Shown: positions 43,423 through 52,365 of the stretch, one piece after another
How the letters are laid out: the number at the start of each line of letters is the position of its first letter
How positions within the stretch are numbered: the first letter of the stretch is position 1
Notes under the pieces: model-generated
What the model saw: the letters and a program-made list of their open reading frames with translations, nothing else
Told to the model about the DNA's origin: nothing
Databases searched by the model: none
Source of the DNA: Euglena gracilis
Lineage: Eukaryota > Euglenida > Euglenophyceae > Euglenales
DNA length: 64,000 nucleotides
Reading direction: 5' to 3'
Assembly: GCA_039621445.1 (NCBI GenBank)
Contig: CP154954.1
Coordinates: 69,320,670 to 69,384,669, forward strand
Program-made: the position numbers and the translations under genes

Positions 43423-43957
43423 CCCGACCCCCCCACCCATTTAAGAAAATTTGTCTTCAAAAGCCCTCGGTCAGAAGATGGGGGCCAGGGGGGGAGGTGG
43501 GGGGGGACCCCCCCAGGGAAAAAGACAGCGCCATGGTCGCCACGTCGGAGACAAAGCAGCCAACTCCGGCGAGGCTCGGACTCCCACGACAGAGGAAGGG
43601 GGAGGAAGGGACCAAGAGGGCGAAGCACAAGAAGATGGTGAGGTCCTGCTTTCCTTGCCGGCTGTTCTGTTCTGGTGTGTTTGTGCGTGCGCGGGGGGTG
43701 CTTCTTACTGCGCCTTTGTTGCCGGAGTTGGCGATGATGAGGCCTCGTCCGACACCTTGGCGAAGCGGAACCGTCGTGGCCCCGCCCCCCCCCCCCTCAC
43801 GCATGGTTGCTTGCTGGCCCCCCCCCCCCTCGGTGGGGATGGTGGTCTCTTTCTGTTGTTTTTCCGGGTGGGTGGTTGGGGCTGCTTGGTCGGGGGTTCC
43901 CCTTTCTGGTTGGGATGTTTTTCTTTCTCTGCTGATTTTTTGGGTGGGGGGGTTGGG

Positions 43958-44058
43958 CTCACCATCTTCTTGTGCTTCGCCCTCTTGGTCCCTTCCTCCC
44001 CCTTCCTCTGTCGTGGGAGTCCGAGACCATTCGGGCTCCGCACTGCGAGATGGTGAGG
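43958..44058. repeat. E5B internal complementary region
   Basis: ctcaccatcttcttgtgc to gatggtgagg; same as in E5A. Confidence 0.85.
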
Positions 44059-45010
44059 TACTGTGCACCTCCCTTTGGGTCATAATATTTTGAATTTTTG
44101 AAACGACACCAAGTCGGAAATAGTGCGCTTGGAAGGCCCCAAAATTTTTCCACTGACCCGGCTGCTGGACTTCTTCCACTTGTAAACCAGCATTTTTCCA
44201 CCATAAAACCCCAGCCCCTCTGGTGCTGTGGGGTTTCCAGTGGGTGGTGTCCACCCCCCCTTCTTGCAGAATTTCCTTGGTAAGGGAATTCTCTCTTTCG
44301 GATGTCAAAGGTCTTTTACCATCCAAAGACCATAACAAATTATTTTTGTGCCCAACCATGTGGGCTGTCCTTTCCACATACTCTTTCAATAGGTGCCAGG
44401 GGCTGATGATGGGGGTGTGTGGTAAATTCAAAACTTCCTCCCATCTTGGGAATCGCCACCATTTTCTTTGCAATAACATGAAATTTTTTTCTCCCACAAA
44501 ACTGATTTTTCGCTGTGTCCTGGCTAAATCAACCCCCCTGTGGAGGGCAAAAAGCCTCCAACAAATGATGAGTCTGTTTCTGAGCTCTTTCACAGAGAGT
44601 TCTGAGAGGGGTCTTGATTGTCTGATGATGTTGTTTAGAAAATCAGTGGGGTCCCAGAAATGGGCATACTTGCAGACATTGGAATTCCATTTTCTTTTCA
44701 ATGGAGACAAAAGAGGGGAAAACCTCAATGACCCAAACCCTGGGAGTAATAAAACTGCTGCATATGCATTTCGTGCAGTGTTGAGGCTGTGAACAGCCAA
44801 ATCAAGGATGGCCTCGGCCATCTTGTGGACTGTGCAGTCCTGCAGGGGCACCCCTTTGTGCAACAATTGGCCCACCAATGTCCTGAAGGCTGAATCATAT
44901 CTCTTGACATTTCCCAGATTTTTTATGTAAGTGTCGATACTGGACATCGAAACTTCCTGGGATTGTAATATTTGCCTGGCACAATCAAGCAGGCCAATTT
45001 CCAACTTGGG
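44059..45010 (-). CDS. E5B tyrosine recombinase domain
   Basis: Open within a 520-codon minus frame. SSIDTYIKNLGNVKRYDS, SLNTARNAYAAV, WKPHSTRGAG and AFQAHYFRL retain the HxxR arginine and the tyrosine. Separated from MT by a frame change at the C/G runs at 45007-45060. Confidence 0.7.
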
Positions 45011-45775
45011 GGGGGGCATCTCCTCCCCCCAGCAGTTGGTGAATAGACCCCATTGGGGGGGGTACCAACAAAACTTTGCTGCCTGGCTTTCTGATTGCCA
45101 TTAATTGGCGCCACCATGATGTTGAAGCCCAGTGGGGTACGATCAACAGACAAGTCAGGTCTGGGTTTACCATTAATCTCTGAACCCATTGGGGAATGAT
45201 GCTCCAGGGAGGTTTGGCATAAACTGGGGGGAGGCCCCTCAAATCTGCCTTCAAGGCATCCACCAGCAAAGCCCCTTGGTGGGGGTATCGACAAACAAAC
45301 TTGGGGAATTTTTTGTTGCTGGGTGTGCAAAACATGTCCACCTCTGGGGTAATGTCCTGTCTGAAAAATTTCAGAATTTGGTGAAAGATATGTAGGTTTA
45401 GGGTATAATCCCCTCGGTCCTTTTGCTCCCTGGTCAGGGAGTCTGCCAATTGCTCTTTTGTGGGAACCCAAACCACCTGCAAATTGATTTGCTTTTCTTG
45501 GCAATGATACAGCAGGGGTTTTAAAATGGAATTTAGGTAGGGCTTTTTGCCTCCCCATTTTGTTAGATAACTTACAGCCACTTGGCTGTCCACATGAAGC
45601 ATTATGGTTTGTTTTGGTTTTGCCAGACTTTTTACTGTCTCCACTGCTGACATCAATTCTTTTTGGTTGATGTGAAGGATGTGCAGGTCCCTCCAAAAAT
45701 CCTGCACTTTTTGGCCTGAGTTTTTGTCCAGCCCCCCCCCCCCACTGCCAGGTGCTGCTGTCTGAAAACAGATCC
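45011..45775 (-). pseudogene. E5B RNase H and methyltransferase-like domains
   Basis: A 274-codon minus frame (44985-45809) covers most of RH (NQKELMSAVE, LHVDSQVA, LADSLTR) and MT. The MT box reads VYAKPPWSII, Asn to Lys in the NPPW motif, whereas copy A keeps Asn. The run of about 12 C at 45731 throws RT and RH out of frame. Confidence 0.75.
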
Positions 45776-46735
45776 TGAGAGGCCTGGGATGGAAAGGCTC
45801 TGCCCACACCTGGCTGCAAAAACGCCTTTAACTCCACAATTTGATCTTTGACCCCCTGGGGAATGGTTAGGGTGTGGTCCCAACCCCACTTTGTGTGCAA
45901 ATCCACCATTTTGCAAAGTTGATCTGTCAGAATTCTGAGAAATGGCATGGAGACTAAATAGCTTCTGACCTGCCCCACAATAGAGCTGAGTTTTCTGCAG
46001 CTCATTTTTTGTGCTGTGAGCACTTTTCCCAGCTCCTTTCTTAAGGATTTTAGTTTTTCCTGTGGGATTTCCAGCTGGCCCTTTTTCAAATTGACCCACT
46101 GGCCCAAATGTTTTATCTCCTGTGTGGGTTCCAGACAGGATTTGGGGAGGTTTAATCTGAAACCTGCCAATAAAAGGTCCTGCTTTATTTCTGCCAAATG
46201 TTGGGCTGCAGTCTTTTTGCTGGGGGCTAACAGCAAAATGTCGTCTAGGTAGATGAAAACTACCTTTCCCTCCTTTCTCCACTTCCTTTCCCAGACTCTC
46301 ATGAGAGTCATAAACTTTTGTGGCAGGCTGCTGATGCCAAAACATGCAGCTTGAAACTGCCAAGTTTCCCCCCCCACTTGCATGCAGACATGTTTTTCCA
46401 GGCTGCTGTGCAGTTTTAGGTGAAAATAAGCATCTTTCAGATCTATTTTTCCACAGAACCATCCTTTTCTTAGGTATGGGAAAATGTTTCCCATGTGTTC
46501 CAGTCTGAACTTCTGGGGGGTGAAGTGGAGATTTAACTGTCGACAATCTGAGATTAATCTTTCTTTTGTCTTTTCCCCCTCTTTTTTGGAAAGGATGAAA
46601 TAAGGGACAAAATGTTTTGCCTCCTCTGGGGGGATTTGCCTGGTTGCCCCTGCACATTCGTATTCCCTCAGAATTTTTTGGGCAGTCATTATTTCTTGGG
46701 GTGTCTTGAAGGGAACTTTTAATGACATCTGAGGG
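45776..46735 (-). CDS. E5B reverse transcriptase domain
   Basis: Uninterrupted in a 959-codon minus frame. RLISDCRQLNLHF, KIDLKDAYFHLKLHSS, CFGISSLPQKF and FIYLDDILLLAP (YLDD at 46238-46252) are all intact, and the thumb stop of copy A is absent. The frame is lost at the C run where RH starts. Confidence 0.75.
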
Positions 46736-47783
46736 GGGAGGGGGAGATCTGCCATAACCCCTTCCCTTATCAGGTTTAATACCTCTCTGCTGGCTCCTGC
46801 CTTGACCCAATGGGGGATACTGGCCTGCAGGGCCTTGTAGGGGGGCACCCCTGGGTGTAATGTATCTGGGGATTCCACAGGCCCCATCACAGGGGTCCTT
46901 CCCCTGGGCTGCCCCATCACTGGGGGCCCCTCTGGGTGCCCCATCACTGGGGCTGCAGCTGGCCCTGCCATAGGGCTTTTCAAAGACAGGCTTTCCCTTG
47001 TTTTGGAATGATGGGGGAAGGTCTGTGGTGGGGTGGTACATATAATGCTGGGCTGATTATCTTCTGGGGGGGGCCTGCCTGAGCCAATCTTGGGCCTCCC
47101 CCCCAAGGGCTGATGTGGTCTTGATGGTTTTGGCCACCACTTGCCTTCAGGGCCCTTTGGCCTCCAGAGGCACTCAGGCCTGCTTGGCCCCCATTGGCCT
47201 TTTCTCCAGGACTTCTCTGTCCATTTGCCTCCATCTGGCTGCCAGTGGCACACAGGCCTGCTTGGCCTCCATTGGCCTTCTTTCCAGGACTTTCTCTTCT
47301 CTGTCCTTCTGGGTTCCCAGTATAGGCCACCATGGCCTGTATTTGGCATTGGCTTGCTGCTCCTGGGAGGTTTGTGTCTGAAATTGCTGGGGGAAAAGTT
47401 GGACATACCTTTCCCCAATGGGATCTCTCCAGGCTGTGGTACTGGCTGCCATAGCCTTGCCCCTGGGCCCACTGCCCTCTTGAATAATGGCTGCCATAGC
47501 CTTGATTCTGGGCCACAGGCCCTGTTGAATGATGGCTGCCATAGCCTTGATTTTGATTTGAATCCTTTGGATTTCTGATCTCCCTTGAGAGGCTGCCATA
47601 GCCTTTGCTTCTTCCCCTGGAAGGGGAGGAACTGAGAAAAAGGGGTGGAGTCTGTTGGACCTGTGATGGTAGTCTCCCTGTGTCTTCTCTTCCTGACCAC
47701 AGTTGTCCATGGTCCATGGCCATCATTTTGAGTGGGGAAGTCTGAAATCTTTGATTTGCTGGGGGGTGGGGGGGGTTGCGATG
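46736..47783 (-). pseudogene. E5B N-terminal pol/gag region, 5' cut by E6
   Basis: Same frame as RT; carries DGHGPWTTVVRK near 47710, repeated RLWQP units and SPSDGA-like repeats. The apparent ATG at 47802 lies inside the inserted E6 terminus, so the first six codons are chimeric and not original. Confidence 0.7.
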
Positions 47784-47807
47784 GACACCTCGGGCTCTGC
47801 ACTTTGC

Positions 47808-47905
47808 CATTGTGAGGCCATGCCTTGCTCGCCGGCGGTTTGTTGTGATTGTTTGCTGCGCTGGGTTAGGAGGTCCCGCTTAGTGCCTTTCTTCGCCGGA
47901 GTTGG
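47808..47905 (+). repeat. E6 left inverted terminal repeat
   Basis: cattgtgaggccatgccttg to cgccggagttgg. It pairs with 52209-52304, about 80 bp perfectly, differing only at tttct versus gcc near the inner end. The outer 24 bases (47784-47807) are unique to this end. Confidence 0.9.
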
Positions 47906-48063
47906 CTGATTCCTAATCTTGCCCTTCGACACGGAAGAAGACAGAAAGTTTTGAAGAACAGAGTTGGAAGAGACCAAGACAATACAATATCAATATTCAG
48001 AACCTGTAGAACCTGAAGAATATCAAATTCAAGAAAATATTTCGACTTTGACAATTGAAGTCA

Positions 48064-51039
48064 ATGCAGCATGTGGAGAACAAATTGGAATTATCAAGTC
48101 GACAACCTGGACACAGTGCAGAACAAGAAACGCCAGCTGGAGAACTTGGAGATGCGGTTTCAACGTGGCGAACCGTGGCCATCACTTCCCCCCCAAACAT
48201 CTCAACAGAAAATTTTCAGCAGCAGACAGCCACACACAGTGATGGCCATGGACCCTGGCAGACAGTGGGCAAAAAGCCCAGACGACAACGGAAGACATTG
48301 GGTACCCAGGGTCAAGACCCATTACATTTCAAATTGGGGTGCAGGAAACCTTCAAAATTGGCAGACCCAGCCCAGAGAGCAAAAGCCCCAGCCCACAGAC
48401 CAAATGCCCCCAACCCATCAAGATGGAATAAGGGACAAGGGGGCCAGTACAACAATGGAAAGCCAGCAGATGGCCCAGTCTGGAGCAGAAGGCCAATCCA
48501 AGGGCTATGGCAGCCCACAGGAAGGGGCAAAAGAGGTCTGTACCAACCATCTTTTTCAAATTCAGCCCACAACCCCATTCCAGGGGAGAGGGGGGAGGCC
48601 CAGCAACAGGGCTCCCCCAGATTTCAATTGGGCATGGCAAGAAGCCAGAACTTACAGCCCCGGCCATGGAGGCCAGAGCAAAAGGGGCTTGGGCCCAAGA
48701 GGCCAATCCAAGGGCTATGGCAGCCATACAAGGGGTGGACCTCCAGAGGCCCCCCAGAAGCTAAAGGGCAGCCCCACAGGGGCTTTGTATTTAACACATG
48801 CCCAGCCCCAGGAGGAACAGGGGGAAGGGGAAGGACCCCCACAAGTATTTATTCATCATTCTTCAAATCCCCCAGTGGAATCAAGAAGGGGGGGACCCAC
48901 AGAGGCCCCCCTATGGTATGGATACCAACACCATCATCATCAAGGAGGCCTGATAGGCAAAACAGGGGCAGTAAGCCCTATGGTATGCACTCCAACAACA
49001 AGATCCTCCAGAGAGAGAGTGAGAAGAGAGGAGAGTGCATGCACACCCCCCCAGGAAAACTTTCCCTTTCCAAGGGCTCAAGCCCTAGGGGCCCTAAGGG
49101 TGCAATGTCCAACACCCCCAGCCCAGCCCCCCCAAAATCATCTTATCCAGGAAATAAATTCCATGGAGGAGAAATGGGGAGACACCCCCCTCCATCAAAG
49201 GTTGCAAAAAAGCCTGAAATGGTGGACAAAAAATGCCCCCCCAACAACATGTCAACTCATCAGGGATGGCATTCAACCCCCTTGGGTAAACCCACCAAAA
49301 TTGTCCAACCACCCAAAAATCAGAGCAAATTTGAACCTACCCCAAGCAGAAAAAATACTGCTGGATTACGAAAAATCTGGATCCGTAAAGAGGGTGAGGG
49401 ATTCAACCACCCAGCACCTGATCCCCTGGTTTCTAATTTCAAAACCAGAGGGGGGCCAGACAAAATGGAGATTAATAAGCGATTGCAGGGAAATAAATCA
49501 AAGGTTCCAGGTGAAACCTTTCAAGCTGGATCACATCCAGCACATTTTTCCAGTGTTGGAAAAAGGCCACTGGGCATCCAAAATAGACCTAAAGGATGCC
49601 TACTTCCACATACCAGTGAGCCAGGCCCTAAGGCCATTTCTAAGACATCAGGTGGGGGGGCAGACCTGGGAATTCCAGGCAGGCTGTTTTGGCCTAAACA
49701 TAATGCCCCAAATTTTTATGTCAGTAATGAAGACATTCGAAAAGCTGTGGAGAAAAAGGGGCATCCAGGTATTTATTTACCTGGACGACATTTTACTGGT
49801 GGCCCCAACACAAAACATCTTACAAAATCACCTGAACACAGTCGTCAGGGATTTAATCAAATCAGGGTTCAAAATCAATGTGAAAAAGTCCACCCTCCAG
49901 CCCAGCCAAATCGTAAATCATCTTGGATTTCAACTAAACTTCCAAGAGGGAAAATTACGGGTGCCACCCCAGAAAATAAAAACAGTAAAAAAGGAGCTGG
50001 GAAAAATGGTGAAAAAAGATTACATGTCAAAAAGGCAACTGGCTGCCATTTTGGGCCAAATAAGATGCAATCTAATGGCCCTGCCCTTTCTAAGGGCCTT
50101 TACGGATGCCCTGGCAAATTTTTTGGTGGAAAATTCCACAGCCCCCTGGGACTCAAAACACCCCATTTCCCAAAGGATAAAGGACCAATTAAGGGAAATA
50201 AAAATTCTGCTGGACACCTGGGGGGGCAGACCCTTCCCCCAAAGTGCAACCAGAGAGTTGCACTCAGACAGCAGCACCCATGCCTGGGGGGGGCTGGACA
50301 TTCGAACAGGCAAAATTGTGCAGGAATTTTGGAGGGAAAACTCCATTTTGCACATAAACGTCAAAGAATTAAGTGCAGCAATAAGCACAGTACAAAGCCT
50401 AAGCAAACCAGGAGAAACTGTGTCCCTGTCAGTGGACAATCAAGTAATTTACTATTACTTAACAAAAGGGGGGGGCAGAAAAGACCCCTTCAATTCCATG
50501 CTAAGACCCTTTTTCAAATGGTGCATGGAGCACAACATAAACCTGCAAGTAAAGTGGGTCCCTTCAAAGGAATGCCTGGCAGATCCCATAAGCAGGTGGG
50601 AAATGGACAGGGGGGATTATTCCCTGGACCCCCAACTTTTTCAATGGCTGAGGCAGCAGTTCAAAAATTACATAAACCTGAAAACAGACCTTTTTGCCTC
50701 ACCAGGCAACAAAAAACTGCCACAATTTGTGGCCAGGTGGCCCCACTGGGAAGCCACAGCAGTGGATGCATTGCAATGCCCACTGGACAACATGGGGGGA
50801 CTTTATGCAAACCCCCCCTGGTCTGTAATTCAAAAATTTCTCCCCAGATTAAGAATGTTTCCACAGGCCAAAGTTTTGATGGTCACCCCCTACTGGGATT
50901 CAGCCACATGGTGGCCCCAGTTAATAAAAATGAAAGTACCAGGGACCCCCTGCCTGAAAATCACCCCCTACATGGGTATGTTCACCAACTGCAGGGGGGA
51001 AAAAATGCCACCCCCCAGGTGGCCCCTGCTTTTGCATGA
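48064..51039 (+). CDS. E6 ORF1, gag-like frame, open for 992 codons
   Basis: From ATG 48064 (MQHVENKLELSSRQ). The N-terminal 80 codons are conserved: VSTWRTVAI and SDGHGPWQTVGKKPRRQRK, a basic stretch. In E4 a stop follows this motif; here the frame stays open over the whole N-terminal, RT, RH and much of MT coding region in a phase different from pol, ending with the stop at 51037-51039. Downstream sequence is K/P/G-rich and has no domain I know. The real ORF1 product may be short; the long extension may reflect T-poor composition. No zinc knuckle was seen. Confidence 0.45.
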   Translation: MQHVENKLELSSRQPGHSAEQETPAGELGDAVSTWRTVAITSPPNISTENFQQQTATHSDGHGPWQTVGKKPRRQRKTLGTQGQDPLHFKLGCRKPSKLADPAQRAKAPAHRPNAPNPSRWNKGQGGQYNNGKPADGPVWSRRPIQGLWQPTGRGKRGLYQPSFSNSAHNPIPGERGEAQQQGSPRFQLGMARSQNLQPRPWRPEQKGLGPKRPIQGLWQPYKGWTSRGPPEAKGQPHRGFVFNTCPAPGGTGGRGRTPTSIYSSFFKSPSGIKKGGTHRGPPMVWIPTPSSSRRPDRQNRGSKPYGMHSNNKILQRESEKRGECMHTPPGKLSLSKGSSPRGPKGAMSNTPSPAPPKSSYPGNKFHGGEMGRHPPPSKVAKKPEMVDKKCPPNNMSTHQGWHSTPLGKPTKIVQPPKNQSKFEPTPSRKNTAGLRKIWIRKEGEGFNHPAPDPLVSNFKTRGGPDKMEINKRLQGNKSKVPGETFQAGSHPAHFSSVGKRPLGIQNRPKGCLLPHTSEPGPKAISKTSGGGADLGIPGRLFWPKHNAPNFYVSNEDIRKAVEKKGHPGIYLPGRHFTGGPNTKHLTKSPEHSRQGFNQIRVQNQCEKVHPPAQPNRKSSWISTKLPRGKITGATPENKNSKKGAGKNGEKRLHVKKATGCHFGPNKMQSNGPALSKGLYGCPGKFFGGKFHSPLGLKTPHFPKDKGPIKGNKNSAGHLGGQTLPPKCNQRVALRQQHPCLGGAGHSNRQNCAGILEGKLHFAHKRQRIKCSNKHSTKPKQTRRNCVPVSGQSSNLLLLNKRGGQKRPLQFHAKTLFQMVHGAQHKPASKVGPFKGMPGRSHKQVGNGQGGLFPGPPTFSMAEAAVQKLHKPENRPFCLTRQQKTATICGQVAPLGSHSSGCIAMPTGQHGGTLCKPPLVCNSKISPQIKNVSTGQSFDGHPLLGFSHMVAPVNKNESTRDPLPENHPLHGYVHQLQGGKNATPQVAPAFA

Positions 51040-52246
51040 TTTGCTCAGGAAAATTTTGGAGGGGAATCAAGTACAAAATTCAACCATTACAGATTTCCTG
51101 GGAAGAAACCCCAGTTTGAAGAGGTACCAAAGTGCCTTTACGCTTTTATGGGTGATTCTGGAGAAAATGGGGGTACCCCCCCCTGAAGCCACCACTGACC
51201 AAGTGGTTGACGCTTTAATTCAACTGTTTCAATTTTCAAAGGCCCAAGCACGCAATGCATACAGTGCTATGCTATTGATCCCTGGCTTTGGGGGCCTGAG
51301 GTTCCATGCCATGTTGGCACCTTACAAAAGGCTTTGGAACCAAAACCTGGAGAAATATGGTGCATTCTGGGATCCCCTCCCAATCCTCCTGGGGCTGGCA
51401 CAGTCCCCCCTGCCCTCTGATATATGTACATTGCGTACACAACTCATTTTCTGTTCCCGAATCCTCTGTTTATACAGAAGTTCTGATTTGGCACAGGTCC
51501 AAAGAACCACCAGTGTGTTGGGGGGGGCACCCTACATCAAAATTAAACGTAAAGGGCAGAAACTCCATAAGTGGGAGAGAGTTGTCTCTATTCCCCAGTG
51601 CCCCCAAATCAGTCCCTTTCATTTGATGATGTCTTATGTGGCAGCAACACGTTTCTTTATGAAACCTGGGGGCCCCCTCTTAATTACGTTAAAACCCCCC
51701 TACAAAGCCATTAAGGCAGATACCATTGCTTCTATCACCAAAGACTTTTTGACCAAACAGGGGGTGCCCCCCCAGGTTTGGGGACCCCACTCCACCAGAG
51801 GGGCAGGGGTTGGTTTGCTCAAAAAATTGGGCCTTTCTGCCCAAGAAGTTTGTGAAATTGGTCAATGGAAGGGGGTGGAGGCTTTTACAGCCCATTATCA
51901 AAGACTTGGTGCCCAAGGTTCCTTGGAGAATGCCCTGGCCCCCCTTTTTTCAGTGCACAATCTGGCCTCACAATGGCAAAGTGCAGAGCCCGAGGTGTCT
52001 CGTACTCCCTCGAGGCAGACCGAGAAGGGAGGAAGGGACACCGAGGGCGAAGCACAAAGACATTGTGAGCCCGACCCCCCCACCCATATACGAAAATTTG
52101 TCTTCAAACGCCCTCGATCAGAAGATGGGGGCCAGGGGGGGGAAGGTGGGGGGGGACCCCCCCAGGCAAAGAAACAGCGCCATGGTCGCCACGTCGGAGA
52201 CGATGCAACCAACTCCGGCGAGGCGGCACTAAGCGGGACCTCCTAA
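48071..52246 (+). CDS. E6 pol: RT, RNase H, methyltransferase-like, tyrosine recombinase (1391 codons)
   Basis: Single frame from ATG 48071. Residues 1-390 are proline/glycine-rich with GYGS and GGPTEAPLW units. RT follows from about 400 (RLISDCREINQ, KIDLKDAYFHI, CFGLNIMPQIF, YLDD at 570-573). RH: Asp733 in LHSDSS, INVKEL, Asp789 in LSVDNQ and LADPISR near 840. MT: NPPW at 914-917, then VTPYWDSATWW. YR: His1240 and Arg1243 in PHSTRGAG and Tyr1276 in AHYQRL. The last 85 residues are encoded by the ICR and right ITR and are probably not functional. All key residues checked are present, so the element may be autonomous; it acts by reverse transcription, circle formation and recombination. Confidence 0.9.
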   Translation: MWRTNWNYQVDNLDTVQNKKRQLENLEMRFQRGEPWPSLPPQTSQQKIFSSRQPHTVMAMDPGRQWAKSPDDNGRHWVPRVKTHYISNWGAGNLQNWQTQPREQKPQPTDQMPPTHQDGIRDKGASTTMESQQMAQSGAEGQSKGYGSPQEGAKEVCTNHLFQIQPTTPFQGRGGRPSNRAPPDFNWAWQEARTYSPGHGGQSKRGLGPRGQSKGYGSHTRGGPPEAPQKLKGSPTGALYLTHAQPQEEQGEGEGPPQVFIHHSSNPPVESRRGGPTEAPLWYGYQHHHHQGGLIGKTGAVSPMVCTPTTRSSRERVRREESACTPPQENFPFPRAQALGALRVQCPTPPAQPPQNHLIQEINSMEEKWGDTPLHQRLQKSLKWWTKNAPPTTCQLIRDGIQPPWVNPPKLSNHPKIRANLNLPQAEKILLDYEKSGSVKRVRDSTTQHLIPWFLISKPEGGQTKWRLISDCREINQRFQVKPFKLDHIQHIFPVLEKGHWASKIDLKDAYFHIPVSQALRPFLRHQVGGQTWEFQAGCFGLNIMPQIFMSVMKTFEKLWRKRGIQVFIYLDDILLVAPTQNILQNHLNTVVRDLIKSGFKINVKKSTLQPSQIVNHLGFQLNFQEGKLRVPPQKIKTVKKELGKMVKKDYMSKRQLAAILGQIRCNLMALPFLRAFTDALANFLVENSTAPWDSKHPISQRIKDQLREIKILLDTWGGRPFPQSATRELHSDSSTHAWGGLDIRTGKIVQEFWRENSILHINVKELSAAISTVQSLSKPGETVSLSVDNQVIYYYLTKGGGRKDPFNSMLRPFFKWCMEHNINLQVKWVPSKECLADPISRWEMDRGDYSLDPQLFQWLRQQFKNYINLKTDLFASPGNKKLPQFVARWPHWEATAVDALQCPLDNMGGLYANPPWSVIQKFLPRLRMFPQAKVLMVTPYWDSATWWPQLIKMKVPGTPCLKITPYMGMFTNCRGEKMPPPRWPLLLHDLLRKILEGNQVQNSTITDFLGRNPSLKRYQSAFTLLWVILEKMGVPPPEATTDQVVDALIQLFQFSKAQARNAYSAMLLIPGFGGLRFHAMLAPYKRLWNQNLEKYGAFWDPLPILLGLAQSPLPSDICTLRTQLIFCSRILCLYRSSDLAQVQRTTSVLGGAPYIKIKRKGQKLHKWERVVSIPQCPQISPFHLMMSYVAATRFFMKPGGPLLITLKPPYKAIKADTIASITKDFLTKQGVPPQVWGPHSTRGAGVGLLKKLGLSAQEVCEIGQWKGVEAFTAHYQRLGAQGSLENALAPLFSVHNLASQWQSAEPEVSRTPSRQTEKGGRDTEGEAQRHCEPDPPTHIRKFVFKRPRSEDGGQGGEGGGGPPQAKKQRHGRHVGDDATNSGEAALSGTS
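51963..52068. repeat. E6 internal complementary region
   Basis: 51963-51999 is the exact complement of 47784-47820 (37 bp). 52000-52068 complements 52297-52365 apart from a few changes. The joint cga|gac is the end-to-end junction expected in the circular intermediate. The YR reading frame runs through it. Confidence 0.92.
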
Positions 52247-52304
52247 CCCAGCGCAGCAAACAATCACAACAAACCGCCGGCGAGCAAGGCATGGCCTCAC
52301 AATG
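52209..52304 (-). repeat. E6 right inverted terminal repeat
   Basis: ccaactccggcgaggcggc to ggcctcacaatg, inverted copy of 47808-47905. The outer 61 bases (tctttgtgcttcgccc to tacga) are unique to this end. Confidence 0.9.
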
Positions 52305-52365
52305 TCTTTGTGCTTCGCCCTCGGTGTCCCTTCCTCCCTTCTCGGTCTGCCCTCGCGGAGTACGA

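Larger units (their letters stand above)
38963..43575 (+). mobile_element. E4B: family 1 DIRS element, frameshifted
   Basis: Copy of E4A with its own indels: an extra T near 39366, an 8-base insertion in the leader (near 39148) and one C fewer near 40375. ICR at 43316-43422; right ITR cut at 43575 by E5B. Confidence 0.9.
27259..46716. repeat. Long near-identical duplication, copy B
   Basis: Counterpart of 1-20307. Differences visible by eye are single substitutions, changes in C/G run length (for example 14 versus 11 C near 9010/35417) and the 844-bp R2 deletion at 34227-34570. Downstream of 46716 E5 continues here, whereas copy A ends. Confidence 0.95.
43576..47783 (-). mobile_element. E5B: family 2 DIRS element, split by E6
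   Basis: Right terminus at 43576, ICR 43958-44058, YR, MT, RH, RT and N-terminal region up to 47783, where E6 begins. Its 5' piece continues at 52366. It shows the full domain order that E5A lacks. Confidence 0.9.
47784..52365 (+). mobile_element. E6: apparently intact family 1 DIRS retrotransposon (4582 bp)
   Basis: Left end gacacctcgggctctgcac, right end cggagtacga. ITRs at 47808-47905 and 52209-52304 differ only by a few bases; ICR at 51963-52068. Two overlapping plus frames start at 48064 and 48071. The flanks gcgatg and gccacgg rebuild the uninterrupted family 2 sequence with no duplicated or missing base, so insertion was without target-site duplication, as expected of YR integration. 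Near-identical ITRs and an unbroken pol mean it is recent. The right terminus differs from its ICR copy at a few positions (ccctcgcgg against cctcgaggg). Confidence 0.93.

Noticed and set aside
47784-47802. ATG at 47802 as the genuine start of the E5B polyprotein
   Set aside because: Those codons lie in the inserted E6 terminus, so the start is created by the insertion.
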